Positions 21,959 to 32,480 of a stretch of DNA of 64,000 bases are shown piece by piece. Position 1 is the stretch's first letter; each line of letters begins with the position of its first letter. Source of the DNA: Haliclona indistincta (lineage: Eukaryota; Porifera; Demospongiae; Haplosclerida; Chalinidae). The DNA is taken from positions 13,498,530 to 13,562,529 of the forward strand of contig OZ024788.1 in NCBI GenBank assembly GCA_964017065.1, read 5' to 3'. The position numbers and the translations under genes are program-made. Below the pieces are notes generated by a model. The model had not been told where the DNA came from. It did no database searches and worked only from the letters and a program-made list of their open reading frames with translations.

Positions 21959-22615
21959 TACCGCGTTTACACTGCCACTTGGAGCCGTGCCAGCGCGGCA
22001 CCGGCTCTCCAAAATTGTCCGTGTAAACGCGACCAAAGCGGTGCCGTGTCGGGCCAGGGTATCTGGAGCCGTGCCCGTTTTGACCCGACTTTTAAAGCGT
22101 GCCGGCTCAGCTCGGCACCAATTTCCTGGTAGTGTAAACGCAAAACAGCGCTGGAGCCGTGCCGTGTTGTGCTCGAGCATGCGAATTCTTGTATCAACAA
22201 CAACGTGTGTGCACCATTGGAGTGCCAAAGCACGCGTGAATCACAAGATAGCAAGCTGGACGGAGGAACAGATCTCCTACGATGCCCACGGTAGTCAACA
22301 AGACGATGTCTAGACGCACGGCGTCACCTTCCTGTCAGAGAGCTCTTAAAAGAGCTAGGAGGCTTCCTCCCGGTCAAAGAGCTCTGAAAAGAGCTAGGAG
22401 GCGATGACGCAGACAAGCAAGCGAGCTCAGGAACTAGGGACCATATTGGAAGAATCGTCATATTACAACACGTGATCTTGAGACAGGAAGTCTCCGCCTC
22501 AATTATTGCGTTGGCTCCTTTCGACCATGGTGCAGTGTAAACGCTGCCAATATCGGACCAAAAGCGGCTCCAGCTCGCCACTGGCACGGCTCCAAGTGGC
22601 AGTGTAAACGCGGTA
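21959..22615. mobile_element. 657-bp Harbinger-like element with 35-bp TIRs, TTA TSD
   Basis: TACCGCGTTTACACTGCC... at 21959 and its complement ending at 22615 pair perfectly over 35 bp. TTA at 21956-21958 and 22616-22618 is the target duplication; the intact neighbouring repeat reads CGATCCTTAGGCTTACC, which is the empty site. TTA/TAA duplications are typical of PIF/Harbinger. No transposase frame. The interior reuses GGAGCCGTGCC and holds two copies of AGAGCTAGGAGGC. Confidence 0.85.
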
Positions 22616-22618
22616 TTA

Positions 22619-22711
22619 GGCTTACCAAGGGCCGAAGGCCCGGTTTAGGACACCCTCCCGACTTTGCACAGTTAGGAGAAGGTTTTTAGGGTTCAGGGTT
22701 TAGGGTTTAGT
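22619..22711. repeat. Repeat continuation and telomere-like TTTAGGG run
   Basis: The GGCCGAAGGCCCGG repeat resumes at 22619-22665. At 22685-22711 there are TTTTTAGGG, TTCAGGG, TTTAGGG and TTTAG, a short interstitial telomere-like stretch. Confidence 0.7.
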
Positions 22712-22721
22712 TTTGCTTACT

Positions 22722-22805
22722 TCTAGTAGGCAAAACGTCCCTTTGGGGCTGTAAGTAGGCAAAATGGGAGTAGGCGAAGTGGGAGTAGGCGAACAGGTAC
22801 CAAAT
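22722..22805. repeat. Dispersed repeat, inverted partner of 12111-12186
   Basis: TAGGCAAAACGTCCCTTTGG and TGTAAGTAGGCAAAATGGGA are the complement of the 12.1-kb copy. GGGAGTAGGCGAA is repeated inside. Confidence 0.8.
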
Positions 22806-23043
22806 CGTCCAGAATAGGGTCCTTTTCCGCTTCATCGTCATCAGGAACAGGCACGTCCGCGATCGACTCTTCTTCTCGCCATGCTGTCCGTCGTTCTGAG
22901 CTCTTTCTCTGGTGAGGGTCATTTTATAGTATCTATTGGCCTTGATCAGTATCGGCAGCTGCAAACTAAGCGCCATATGGGCACAAAGAAGACGCGTTGA
23001 AGTGAAACTACGAGGGGAACGTGTATTTCAATGGGGTCCTTAA

Positions 23044-23625
23044 GGTGGCGGTGCACTTAGTTAATATTCAACACCCACGCAACGTGCGTTTTATTAATAA
23101 CTAGACTTTATAACTACAGCGATTTACATAACAGTATGGGGGAAATAATACATGAAGCGTCTGTGGCTGCTATCTCGACTGTTGAGCAATAGATCGACGC
23201 GCTTCAAACGCAGCAGCATGCAGCAGCATCTTGCCCACAGACGTATAGAGCGAATTTCCGTAATTCGATCCAGAATTTTTTTTAAAGACCTTTTTCTGGT
23301 CTAAGCTTGCCGTTTTGCAGAGTTAGCAAGGGAGTATCGAAAAATCGCTCTATACGTCTGTGCGCGCTGGAATTTTAAAGCTGTAAACGAAGTTCCTTCC
23401 GGAGCAAGCAAGCCGAACTGGAGATAACAGCCACAGACCGGTCTTTACTGGGCGAGCTCGCTGCTCCACGTTAGCTAAATACTTCGTGACTGAAACTTGC
23501 TATAATCGATGTTTTTCGATAGACAAAACAAAATGCATACTGGAGCATGCCTGCACAAATACCATTGCTGAAAAATAAAGCTACTTGTAAAGTTATGAAT
23601 CTCATTAAATTGGCGCACCGCCACC
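23044..23625. mobile_element. 582-bp element with GGTGGCGGTGC TIRs and TTAA TSD
   Basis: TTAA GGTGGCGGTGC at 23040-23054 mirrors GCACCGCCACC TTAA at 23615-23629. TTAA duplication occurs in Kolobok and piggyBac superfamilies; no transposase is present to decide. A second, inner inverted pair lies within (GCGTCTGTGGCTGCTATCTC near 23157 and GAGATAACAGCCACAGAC near 23422; CAGACGTATAGAGCGA near 23239 and TCGCTCTATACGTCTG near 23345). Confidence 0.8.
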
Positions 23626-23649
23626 TTAAATTACACCTGAATGTGCGAA

Positions 23650-23760
23650 ATATTTGGACCCCCGGAACGAATATTTCGGGGGTCCTTAAATAACGTGACA
23701 GGTAAAATGGGCGGACGGGTTAAAGATCGCGGGTCCTTAGGTCGGGTCCTTGTGCGTTTT
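23650..23760. repeat. GGTCC/GGACCCCC dispersed repeat, copy 3
   Basis: AATATTTGGACCCCCGGAAC and GAATATTTCGGGGGTCC form a dyad, followed by three further GGGTCC words. It resembles the 910-1005 and 11150-11195 blocks. Confidence 0.6.
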
Positions 23761-25198
23761 TTGACTTAGTTAATACCTGGCTATAGAGTCAGCAGCTTAG
23801 TGCTCTGTCTGAAGCACAAGCCATCACTATTCCTTTATACACACCAAGACTAGTAAACTTGCCCTTTATACAGTATGCTCTCTGTAAGCTCCAATCGCTC
23901 GCAAAAGACGTGTCAATGCTATAGCTATCATTCGGTGGTACGGAGTACGGTAAGCCAGAAGCTCCAGGTAGCTGGTATACCTTTCTAATGATGCCGTCTA
24001 CATTGGTTCACAGTCGGGCACAAGAAGACGTTGCTCTCCATCGCTCCAGTGTCCTGCTGAAAAAGCACGATGTTGACAGAGACGCCAGTGGGACGATCTC
24101 GGTCGGCATGACTCGGCGGCGACACTGATCGGCAAGCCCCGCGGTGACTTCTAGAATCCATCTCTTCGTCAACAAAGGGCTAATGAGCACCTAGAGAGAC
24201 ACCATAGACAGTGTTAGCCATTGCGTAAATTTGAATTTGAACTTACAAAAGCAGCTGTTGATACTGTTTGTACAACGAGGAAGAACTTGAAGATCACCCA
24301 ACTTCACCCCCAAAAGGGAACGTGTACCCATGTCCCAGTATAAAATTCGACCATACCATTCGATACCTAAAAAGGCACTCTATCAAACCTGGGGCAGGCA
24401 AATAGAAAAAGTTTCAAGCTTTTCAAGCGACAGTCGTTCAAAATTTGAAAAAACCATGTTTTTAGACCTCGCCAATACAATTGCAATTGAGCGACGGTCG
24501 CGACATTCAACCCCGTTTTGGAACGCTTTCTCGCTGCCTTTCTGCAACACTTTTTATACTAATCAGTAGCCAATGAGCTGAAGTTTGCTCTCTGGGGTTC
24601 ACGTCAGCCAGGATGACTGCTAGAAGTTCATCTCCCAATAGAACTAATACATTAACTAAGGGAAGTATACGGACACAAGTTAATTTAGTATACGGAAATT
24701 GTAACAGGATGTCGTTATTAGCTGGTAATGGATATAAATTCCGCGATTTCTCGATCGTGATCCATTGTCAGCTAAGTGTTAGACGCCATTATTGCGCAAT
24801 ATGCTTACGCACGTGACCAAGCAGTGGCGCACGTGACCAAGCACTAGCTAGATGATCGAGCTAGAGTATCGCCGCACCGTACGGATCACGGCCCGAGAAC
24901 ACATACCCGGCATTTGTCTGGAGTCTTCGAAGAACGGTAAGCTCGTGAAGATCGCTTGCCAGATAAGCCGTATAGGTCTGCAAACAAGTGTGGGCGGGGC
25001 TCGTATGCACTGCATGCATGCGTAGGCGAGCTGATATGTACAGCATAACGATTTTAGCTACAAGTTTAAATTAATAATAATAAAGAAAAGCCATCAACAA
25101 CAGGAAAACTAAACTAATGGTGGAAACAAAGACGGCTCAGTACGAGCATGATATTATATTGAACTGCACTTCACTGAAAAAGAAAAAAGGACACAAAC
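23761..25198. other. No gene seen
   Basis: Unique sequence. CGCACGTGACCAAGCA occurs twice at 24809-24845. Short frames at 24008-24190, 24330-24569 and 24613-24816 show no recognisable domain. Confidence 0.55.
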
Positions 25199-25509
25199 AA
25201 GTAAATAAAAAAGATTTCTATTGAAATCAAAAGGATGTAGTGATGAAGAAATCTACCACTGGTCCACAATGTAATCTAACAAGGAACAAGCATGGAATGG
25301 TAACACGATTGACTTGCTAACAGACCATAGATCCCTACATCAGTGGCTGCTGTGTACAGCCACTGATGTAGGGATCTATGGTCTGTTAGCAAGTCAATCG
25401 TGTTACCATTCCATGCTTTTTCCTTGTTGGATTACATTGTGAACCAGTGGTAGATTTCTTCATCACTACATCCTTTTGATTTCGATAGAAATCTTTTTAA
25501 TTTACTTAT
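25199..25509. mobile_element. Foldback element, family FB-A copy 2
   Basis: A nearly perfect palindrome: left arm 25199-25347, a spacer of about 8 nt (around TGTGTACA), right arm 25356-25509. It begins AAGTAAATAAAAAAGATTTC and ends with the complement. It shares arm sequence with the copy at 20210-20693. Confidence 0.9.
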
Positions 25510-25709
25510 TATTATAAACAAATGTGTTTAATAATGTGCCACATTTCACTTCAGCTGTTGCTCTACCAGTAGCCAAATTAGGTGGTCAAAACATGCTGGG
25601 AAAAAGATGTGCAGAAAAGCAGTATGTACAGAAAAAGGTTAGGGCTAAACAGCCGGGGCTAAATTATTTTATGCAGCTATTAGAATTAACTCACATTTTA
25701 TATGTGACA

Positions 25710-26310
25710 GGTTGCAGTTTCACCAGTGGTCGCAAAGAAACCAAGAATCCAAGCTGATCCTGCTTCACCATTAGATACCTAGTGCCAACAGTACCGGAAA
25801 CTAAGAGAGATCAAAGGTGATGGCAACTGCTTGTTTACAGCATTAGCTTATTTTGCATATGGAACAGAAGAGTTGCACGACACCATGCGCAGACTGCTGG
25901 TGAAATTTGTCAAAATGAATGCAGAGATATTCCGTCCATATGTCTTCCACAAGACTTTGGAGGATCATATTGACAACATGCAGCACAACAGGAACTCATT
26001 GCATCCGCTTCTCTATTCGAGATAGATGTATACGTTTTTGCTGATAGTTACGGTGGTACATGTTCCGAGTATAGGTGGATGAAGTACTCCCCTATAGACC
26101 CCAGGAAGTTAACTTTCCCACCAGCTAGTGAATGCCCGAGTGATTTGGACAACATCAATCACATGGAATTTTTCCACCGGCTAGGCGTTCATTTTGATTG
26201 CATTGTCAGCTATGCTGATGGGAAGCTGCCACTTACTAAACCTCAGCTTTTAAGGATGGAACATACACTCACTGAGCGGAACGCTCTATGTCAAGAACTC
26301 TGCTCCTAAA
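25710..26310 (+). pseudogene. Decayed OTU-domain gene fragment
   Basis: LREIKGDGNCLFTALAYFAY at about 25800-25860 is an OTU Asp/Cys box. Reading on through a frame break near 25985 gives ELIASASLFEIDVYVFADSY, then YRWMKYSPIDP and FHRLGVHFDCIVSYADG, which looks like the end of an OTU domain with its His. A plausible splice acceptor (TATGTGACAG at 25704-25713) precedes a PRIQADPASP segment that soon hits a stop. It is distinct from the Helitron OTU domain in sequence. I take it as a relic of a transposon-borne or host OTU gene. Confidence 0.65.
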
Positions 26311-27833
26311 ATTCCACACAGTATAATTTTATAGTACAATGATGAACCTCAAAGGTTCCCGCTGTCAATAACTTGTTTTCATACGTACTGGTTCAATCAT
26401 TTAGTTTATTTTGACAGACTCCACCATTCAGCTGTGGAACTAGCTGGTTCTAGCTAGTGCTGTTATGTGTCAACTTACCCTCAGGCCTGCATGTACCGGG
26501 AAGATCAAGGATGACTTTCGCGGGAAATATAACGATATTCAAATAAAGTGGGTGTGGTTAATTTATTCTGACGTAATGCTGACGTAGATTCACGTAGGCA
26601 ATGACTTAGTAAACCAGAATACATTGCGTTTTTCCTGGTCTGCTACGCCTTTAGAGAACAATTTGACCGGTAAGTATGTTGCTAAATAGATTCAGCTGCC
26701 CAAGACCTTTCGTTTAAGCTACCGTACCCCACCCGTACCTCATTTAGTTTTTGCAGTACAGAGAGATGAAGGTAGAGAATTGGTTGGCAAAATTATTCAC
26801 CCCAACGTGATCAAAACAGCATTGCTATCATTCTAGAGCATCATTCAGTTAATAATGTAAAGAACTTTCGGCTGTGGCGCAAAAACTCTGGCTGCAATAC
26901 ACACAAACGTTGTCCAATCACTGTAACAGCAGTAAACTTGTGTCAGCTATTTTCAGTAGATTGTTCTGGAATATTACTTGCCTTGACCTGGAGTGTAAAC
27001 AATGCAAACTTGAGCTCGATATCATGTATTATAGCGCGATGGCAAACTGCTTAAACTATCCTGCGTACATTCCAAAGCCTTACATTCCTACATTACGTCA
27101 TATTAAATTAGCTTGTCGTAGCCCCCCTGACCTTAAGGGGACGGTTAACAGTTTGCCTAATTAAATATTCATAAAAATAATACTAAATTTTAGTGTGGAG
27201 AGAAAAAGCGCTATAAAGCTAAGATAGGTTTTATTGAATGCACCATCGACTAATCTATGTATAAAATAGTCCAGACCAGCAACTGCTACAGTAGAATAAG
27301 CCGGAATCACGCCAAAGCCGATCGCTATAAAACTCGTTTTTGTCTGCGCCAAATTTCGCCCATGCATTGTGGGTAACCTTTCGCCCACGCATTGTGAAGA
27401 TCATTATAAGGGCGGGGTTCACAGTACTACACAATACACGCCAATGGAGGAGATAAAATTCAGAATTTTCGCACAAGATTTTTCATGCTGTGTAGCAAAC
27501 TGATTTTAGTCACTACCTACTTGTAGCTGAACAACTTGCGGAGGGCTGGAGAGCTTTTTGAAAGTTTACTCCTATACTGAGGTATTTTATGACTGTTAAA
27601 ACGCGGGTCTCTACACAAAATTTCCGTTCATCGACCGATAACTCGCGACATGAAAATAATAGCGAAAAAACGCTCGGTCCAGCCCTCGGTAACGTCCTTA
27701 GCTTGAAGCATCTAGTTTGTTATAGACCTGCTACCGCTACACGTCACGTCGAGAAATCTGGTGCGAAAAATTGCTACATCATTTCGGGGATTTTGTGCAC
27801 TTCGCGCTTTATAGATTTCGCTGAAAGTCGCTG
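26311..27833. other. No gene seen
   Basis: Unique sequence with scattered short frames (26874-27164, 27161-27388, 27589-27864). None has a domain or splice context that I trust. Confidence 0.55.
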
Positions 27834-27842
27834 GCATAGCAG

Positions 27843-28419
27843 TAGCCTCGTACCCAGGCGCTAAAAAGGGGTGGAGCGAAGGCAGAAAGAAGCGCCTGGT
27901 ATACACTGCATACGCATGCGTGACTAGCGGAGGAATTCCACCGCCGCCGGTTATCATCGTACACGTTTGTAGTACGTGATGAATATTCATCAGTTTCTTA
28001 GCAGTTCGTGAAGCTCTCCTGTTTGCAATTTACAGTCATGACTGTATTCTAGCGCCTTTTCTTGAAGCTCCAGCACAAGAGAAGGAGTACAATTTAACAA
28101 CTGGGTGCTCTTAGTAGCGGAAACGAGCGACATCGATTGACAAGAGCGGTATGAATTGACGCGATTAAGCCTACTATTGCGTATGCACGCTCACCACAAA
28201 GTTATTTGTCGAATCCAGAGCTAGAGCTGACGATCGAGTTGCTACTTAGTCAGTTGTTTATAAGCTTAATAATGGAGGCGTGGTCTGAATAACCGCTACC
28301 ACGTTTTCATGACATATCGGAATATTTTACAGCAAAATAAACGGATATTTAGCGCATGAGTGTGCAGTAGATACCAGGCGCTTATTTCTTCTCCTCACTA
28401 GCGCCTGGGTACGAGGCTA
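27843..28419. mobile_element. 577-bp TIR element with 9-bp TSD (Mutator-like)
   Basis: TAGCCTCGTACCCAGGCGCT at 27843 pairs with its complement ending at 28419. GCATAGCAG is duplicated exactly at 27834-27842 and 28420-28428. A second block, AAGCGCCTGGTAT..ACTGC, is mirrored about 45-60 bp inside each end. Nine-bp duplications point to Mutator-like elements; no transposase is present. Confidence 0.85.
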
Positions 28420-28538
28420 GCATAGCAGGGACGCTTGTCAACATGCTTCGCAGCAAGTTTCGCGCTACATGGCCGTCTCTGTGAAAAGTTACAGGCGAAA
28501 GAATTTGGCTCATTAATATTCATATAGAAAGGGTACCG

Positions 28539-29473
28539 TAAGGTAACTCGGGGTATTTTGGAATACTCTTTGGAATTCTTCACTGGTAAATATGCTGTGT
28601 AATGTTTCGGAAACTTTAACTACACAGCAAGCTTCAGCCACCTTCGGACTATGTGCATACTGAGTTTGGTAGCTATCCGTTCTTGCTGTCGTTCTCCAGA
28701 GCGGTCAGAGCAAGTGCTACTAGAAAATACCTTATTTAGGGTAATTCGGAATAGTCCGTGTATTTCCCGTGTAACCTGGTTTTAGTGCAGCCACGAGTGA
28801 TGTGACTTCAGCTGTGACTGTGTTCAGCATGATTTCAGGTATTGTACATGTTTGCATGATGATGGATCTGTGATTTGTGCGTTTCTTTCTGTCCTAGGTT
28901 GCTCCATAATTCACTTCCCGTGTAGAATGGTTGCTGGGATGTTGTACATCTTGCAGAGGATATTTTGCCACTCCTTGAATATCTTGACAGCTGTTTCAAG
29001 CTGCAGTATTGTCTGCTTTGCTTTTTGGATTGTTATAAATACGAATTTCAACTCCCCACACGCCTTTGTTTACGAGTGTCATATGGTTTCTGCATTAAAT
29101 ATTTGTGTTAATGCATTATTTTCTAATAATCTAGCAAACAGAATTTCATCAAATCGCCGTTGTAGAATCTCTGCTACCTGGTGCACACTTTGATCTTTGT
29201 GTAACTTCAAGAGATACCAGTGACCCCAGTACACAGCAAAGTTTCACTTGGTAGCTAGCATGGAGGCGTGGCTAGTCGTGTCAACACTTTCCATTCTTAC
29301 ACCGTGAATGACTGCGTACTGCAGCCAAGCGAGTGCTCGTTGCAGAGCCAACAGATGCACCTACCTCGTGGTGAAATAGTTTATCCAGGCGATCTGTAGT
29401 TTTGCAGTAGCTGGGGTCAATACCGGAATCATTCCGAATTACCCGGTATTCCAAAATACCCCGAGTTACCTTA
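28539..29473. mobile_element. 935-bp TIR element just upstream of the ankyrin gene
   Basis: TAAGGTAACTCGGGGTATTT at 28539 pairs over 28 bp with the end at 29473. Subterminal GGGTAATTCGGAATA (28738) and its complement TTCCGAATTACCC (29433) extend the symmetry. TA may be the duplicated target, as in mariner-type elements. No transposase. The right end is 123 bp from the start codon of the ankyrin gene. Confidence 0.8.
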
Positions 29474-29478
29474 ACCCT

Positions 29479-29490
29479 CGCGCATGCGCC
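29479..29490. promoter_or_regulatory. NRF1-like palindrome in the ankyrin gene promoter
   Basis: CGCGCATGCGCC matches the NRF1 consensus YGCGCAYGCGCR at all but its last base. It lies 107 bp upstream of the start codon, between the TIR element and the gene. Confidence 0.5.
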
Positions 29491-29969
29491 GTGGGTTAAT
29501 AACTATATTCACGTGAGAACTGACTTCCGTCACCAGGATGTTAGCCATACCATATTTGGGTAATACACGTATGCAAACAGCCAAGCCCTTGTAGAGATGG
29601 TGGACTTACAGCAGCGTTGTACTGCAGCTTTCAAGCAAGGCGACCACGACCAAGCAAGACGACTGTTAGCAGAAATACAAGAACCACAAGACATCGTTAT
29701 AGACTTTTGTCTAGCAGAGTCTAAAACAACTACTACAAATGTAACACTGCTACACCTGGCTGCTTATCATGGCTGGTTAGATATTATCAAGACCATGAAA
29801 GAGTACTACAAGCATAACTATACAGACAGTAATGGTAACACTCCACTACACTATGCTGCTGCTGGAGGTAGCATAGCAGTGATAGACTTCCTTATCACAG
29901 AGTTGGACTATTACCCTACTACATGTACTCCAAACAACAATGGCGTTCTCCCACTACACATTGCTTCTC

Positions 29970-32480
29970 GTAATGGCCACTTGAATGCTACTAAATACTT
30001 CATCACTGAACAAAAGTGTGACCCAAATTGTCGAGGTCAACATGGATGGACTCTTCTACATTATGCTTCTCAAGGTGGTCACATGATCATCATCCAATAC
30101 TTAATCACAGAACTTGGTTGTGATCCAACTACTCGAAACAACAATGGCGCTCTCCCACTACACATTGCTTGTCTTAATGGTCACTTGAATGCTACTAAAT
30201 ACTTCATTACTGAACAAAAGTGTGACCCAAATTGTCGAGATCAACATGGATGGACTCTTCTACATTATGCTTCTCAAAGTGGTCACATGAACATCATCCA
30301 ATACTTAATCACAGAACTGGGTTGTGATCCAAATATTCCGGACAGCAATGACGCTCTCCCACTACACTTTGCTTCTCGTAATGGTCACTTGAATGCTACT
30401 AAATACTTCATCACCGAACAAAAGTGTGACCCAAATTGTCGAGGTCAACATGGATGGACTCTTCTACATTATGCTTCTCAAGGTGGTCACATGAACATCA
30501 TCCAATACTTAATCGATGAAATAGGTTGTGATCCAAATATTCCGGACAGCAATGGCGCTCTCCCACTACAGATTGCTTGTCTTAATGGTAACTTGAATGC
30601 TACTAAATATTTCATCACTGAACAAAATTGTGACCCAAATTGTCGAGGTCAACATGGATGGACTCTTCTACATTATGCTTCTCAAGGTGGTCACATGAAC
30701 ATCATCCAATACCTAATCACAGAACTTGGTTGTGATCCAACTACTCGAAACAACAATGGCGCTCTCCCACTACACATTGCTTGTCTTAATGGTCACTTGA
30801 ATGCTACTAAATACTTCATTACTGAACAAAAGTGTGACCCAAATTGTCGAGATCAACATGGATGGACTCTTCTACAATTATGCTTCTCAAAGTGGTCACA
30901 TGAACATCATCCAATACTTAATCACAGAACTTGGTTGTGATCCAACTACTCGAAACAACAATGGCGCTCTCCCACTACACTTTGCTTCTCGTAATGGCCA
31001 CTTGAATGCTACTAAATACTTCATCACCGAACAAAAGTGTGACCCAAATTGTCGAGGTCAACATGGATGGACTCTTCTACATTATGCTTCTCAAGGTGGT
31101 CACATGAACATCATCCGATACTTAATCGATGAAATAGGTTGTGATCCAAATATTCCGGACAGCAATGGCGCTCTCCCACTACAGATTGCTTGTCTTAATG
31201 GTAACTTGAATGCTACTAAATATTTCATCACTGAACAAAATTGTGACCCAAATTGTCGAGGTCAACATGGATGGACTCTTTTACATTATGCTTCTCAAGG
31301 TGGTCACATGATCATCATCCAATACTTAATCAGAGAACTTGGTTGTGATCCAACTACTCGAAACAACAATGGCGCTCTCCCACTACACTTTGCTTCTCGT
31401 AATGGCCACTTGAATGCTACTAAATACTTCATCACTGAAAAAAAGTGTGACCGAAATTGTCGAGATCAACATGGATGCACTGTAAAAACTAAAGTGGTCA
31501 TATCACACCGAAGGTGTGAGAATTGCCTCACTTTTCCCACCGAAAGTGGGAAAAGTGAGGCAATTCTCACACTTTCGGTGTGATATGACCACTTTAGTTT
31601 TTACAGTGTGGACTCTTCTACATTATGCTTCTCAAGGTGGTCACATGAACATCATCCAATACTTAATCACAGAACTTGGTTGTGATCCAACTACTCGAAA
31701 CAACAATGGCGCTCTCCCACTACACATTGCTTGTCTTATTGGTCACTTGAATGCTACTAAATATTTCATCACTGAACAAAATTGTGACACAAATTGTCGA
31801 GATCAACATGGATGGACTCTTCTACATTATGCTTCTCAAGGTGGTCACATGAACATCATCCAATACCTAATCACAGAACTTGGTTGTGATCCAACTACTC
31901 GAAACAACAATGGCGCTCTCCCACTACACATTGCTTCTCGTAATGGCCACTTGAATGCTACTAAATACTTCATCACTGAACAAAAGTGTGACCGAAATTG
32001 TCGAGATCAACATGGATGGACTCTTCTACATTATGCTTTTCAAGGTGGTCACGTGAACATCATCGAATACTTAATCAATGAAGTTGGTTGTGATCCAACT
32101 ACTCCAAACGACGATGGCGCTCTCCCACTACACCTTGCTTGTCTTATTGGTCACTTGAATGCTACTAAATATTTCATCACTGAACAAAAGTGTGACCCAA
32201 ATTGTCGAGATCAACATGGATGGACTCTTCTACATTATGCTTCTCAAGGTGGTCACATGAACATCATCCAATACTTAATCACAGAACTGGGTTGTGATCC
32301 AAATATTCCGGACAGCAATGACGCTCTCCCACTACACTTTGCTTCTCGTAATGGTCACTTGAATGCTACTAAATACTTCATCACCGAACAAAAGTGTGAC
32401 CCAAATTGTCGAGGTCAACATGGATGTACTCTTCTACATTATGCTTCTCAAGGTGGTCACATGAACATCATCCAATACCT
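29970..32480 (+). repeat. 204-bp higher-order ankyrin DNA repeat, 12 copies
   Basis: TTGAATGCTACTAAATA recurs every 203-204 bp (about 29981, 30185, 30389, 30593, 30797, 31001, 31205, 31409, then 31749, 31952, 32155, 32360). Five more copies follow the transposon at 44301-45130. Identity between copies is very high at the DNA level, third codon positions included, so the array is recently expanded or homogenised. Confidence 0.92.
31478..31608. mobile_element. 131-bp palindromic MITE inside an ankyrin codon
   Basis: CACTGTAAAAACTAAAGTGG ... CCACTTTAGTTTTTACAGTG is an almost perfect palindrome. TG flanks both sides (31476-31477 and 31609-31610); the uninterrupted repeat reads CATGGATGGACTC, so TG is the duplicated target. 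The CACTG end resembles EnSpm/CACTA termini. Insert plus duplication is 133 bp, which changes the reading frame. Confidence 0.9.

Noticed and set aside
22685..22711. Telomere
   Set aside because: Only two or three TTTAGGG-like units in the middle of other repeats; too short and degenerate.
24008..24190. 60-codon minus-strand frame
   Set aside because: No domain, no splice context, and no similarity I can name.
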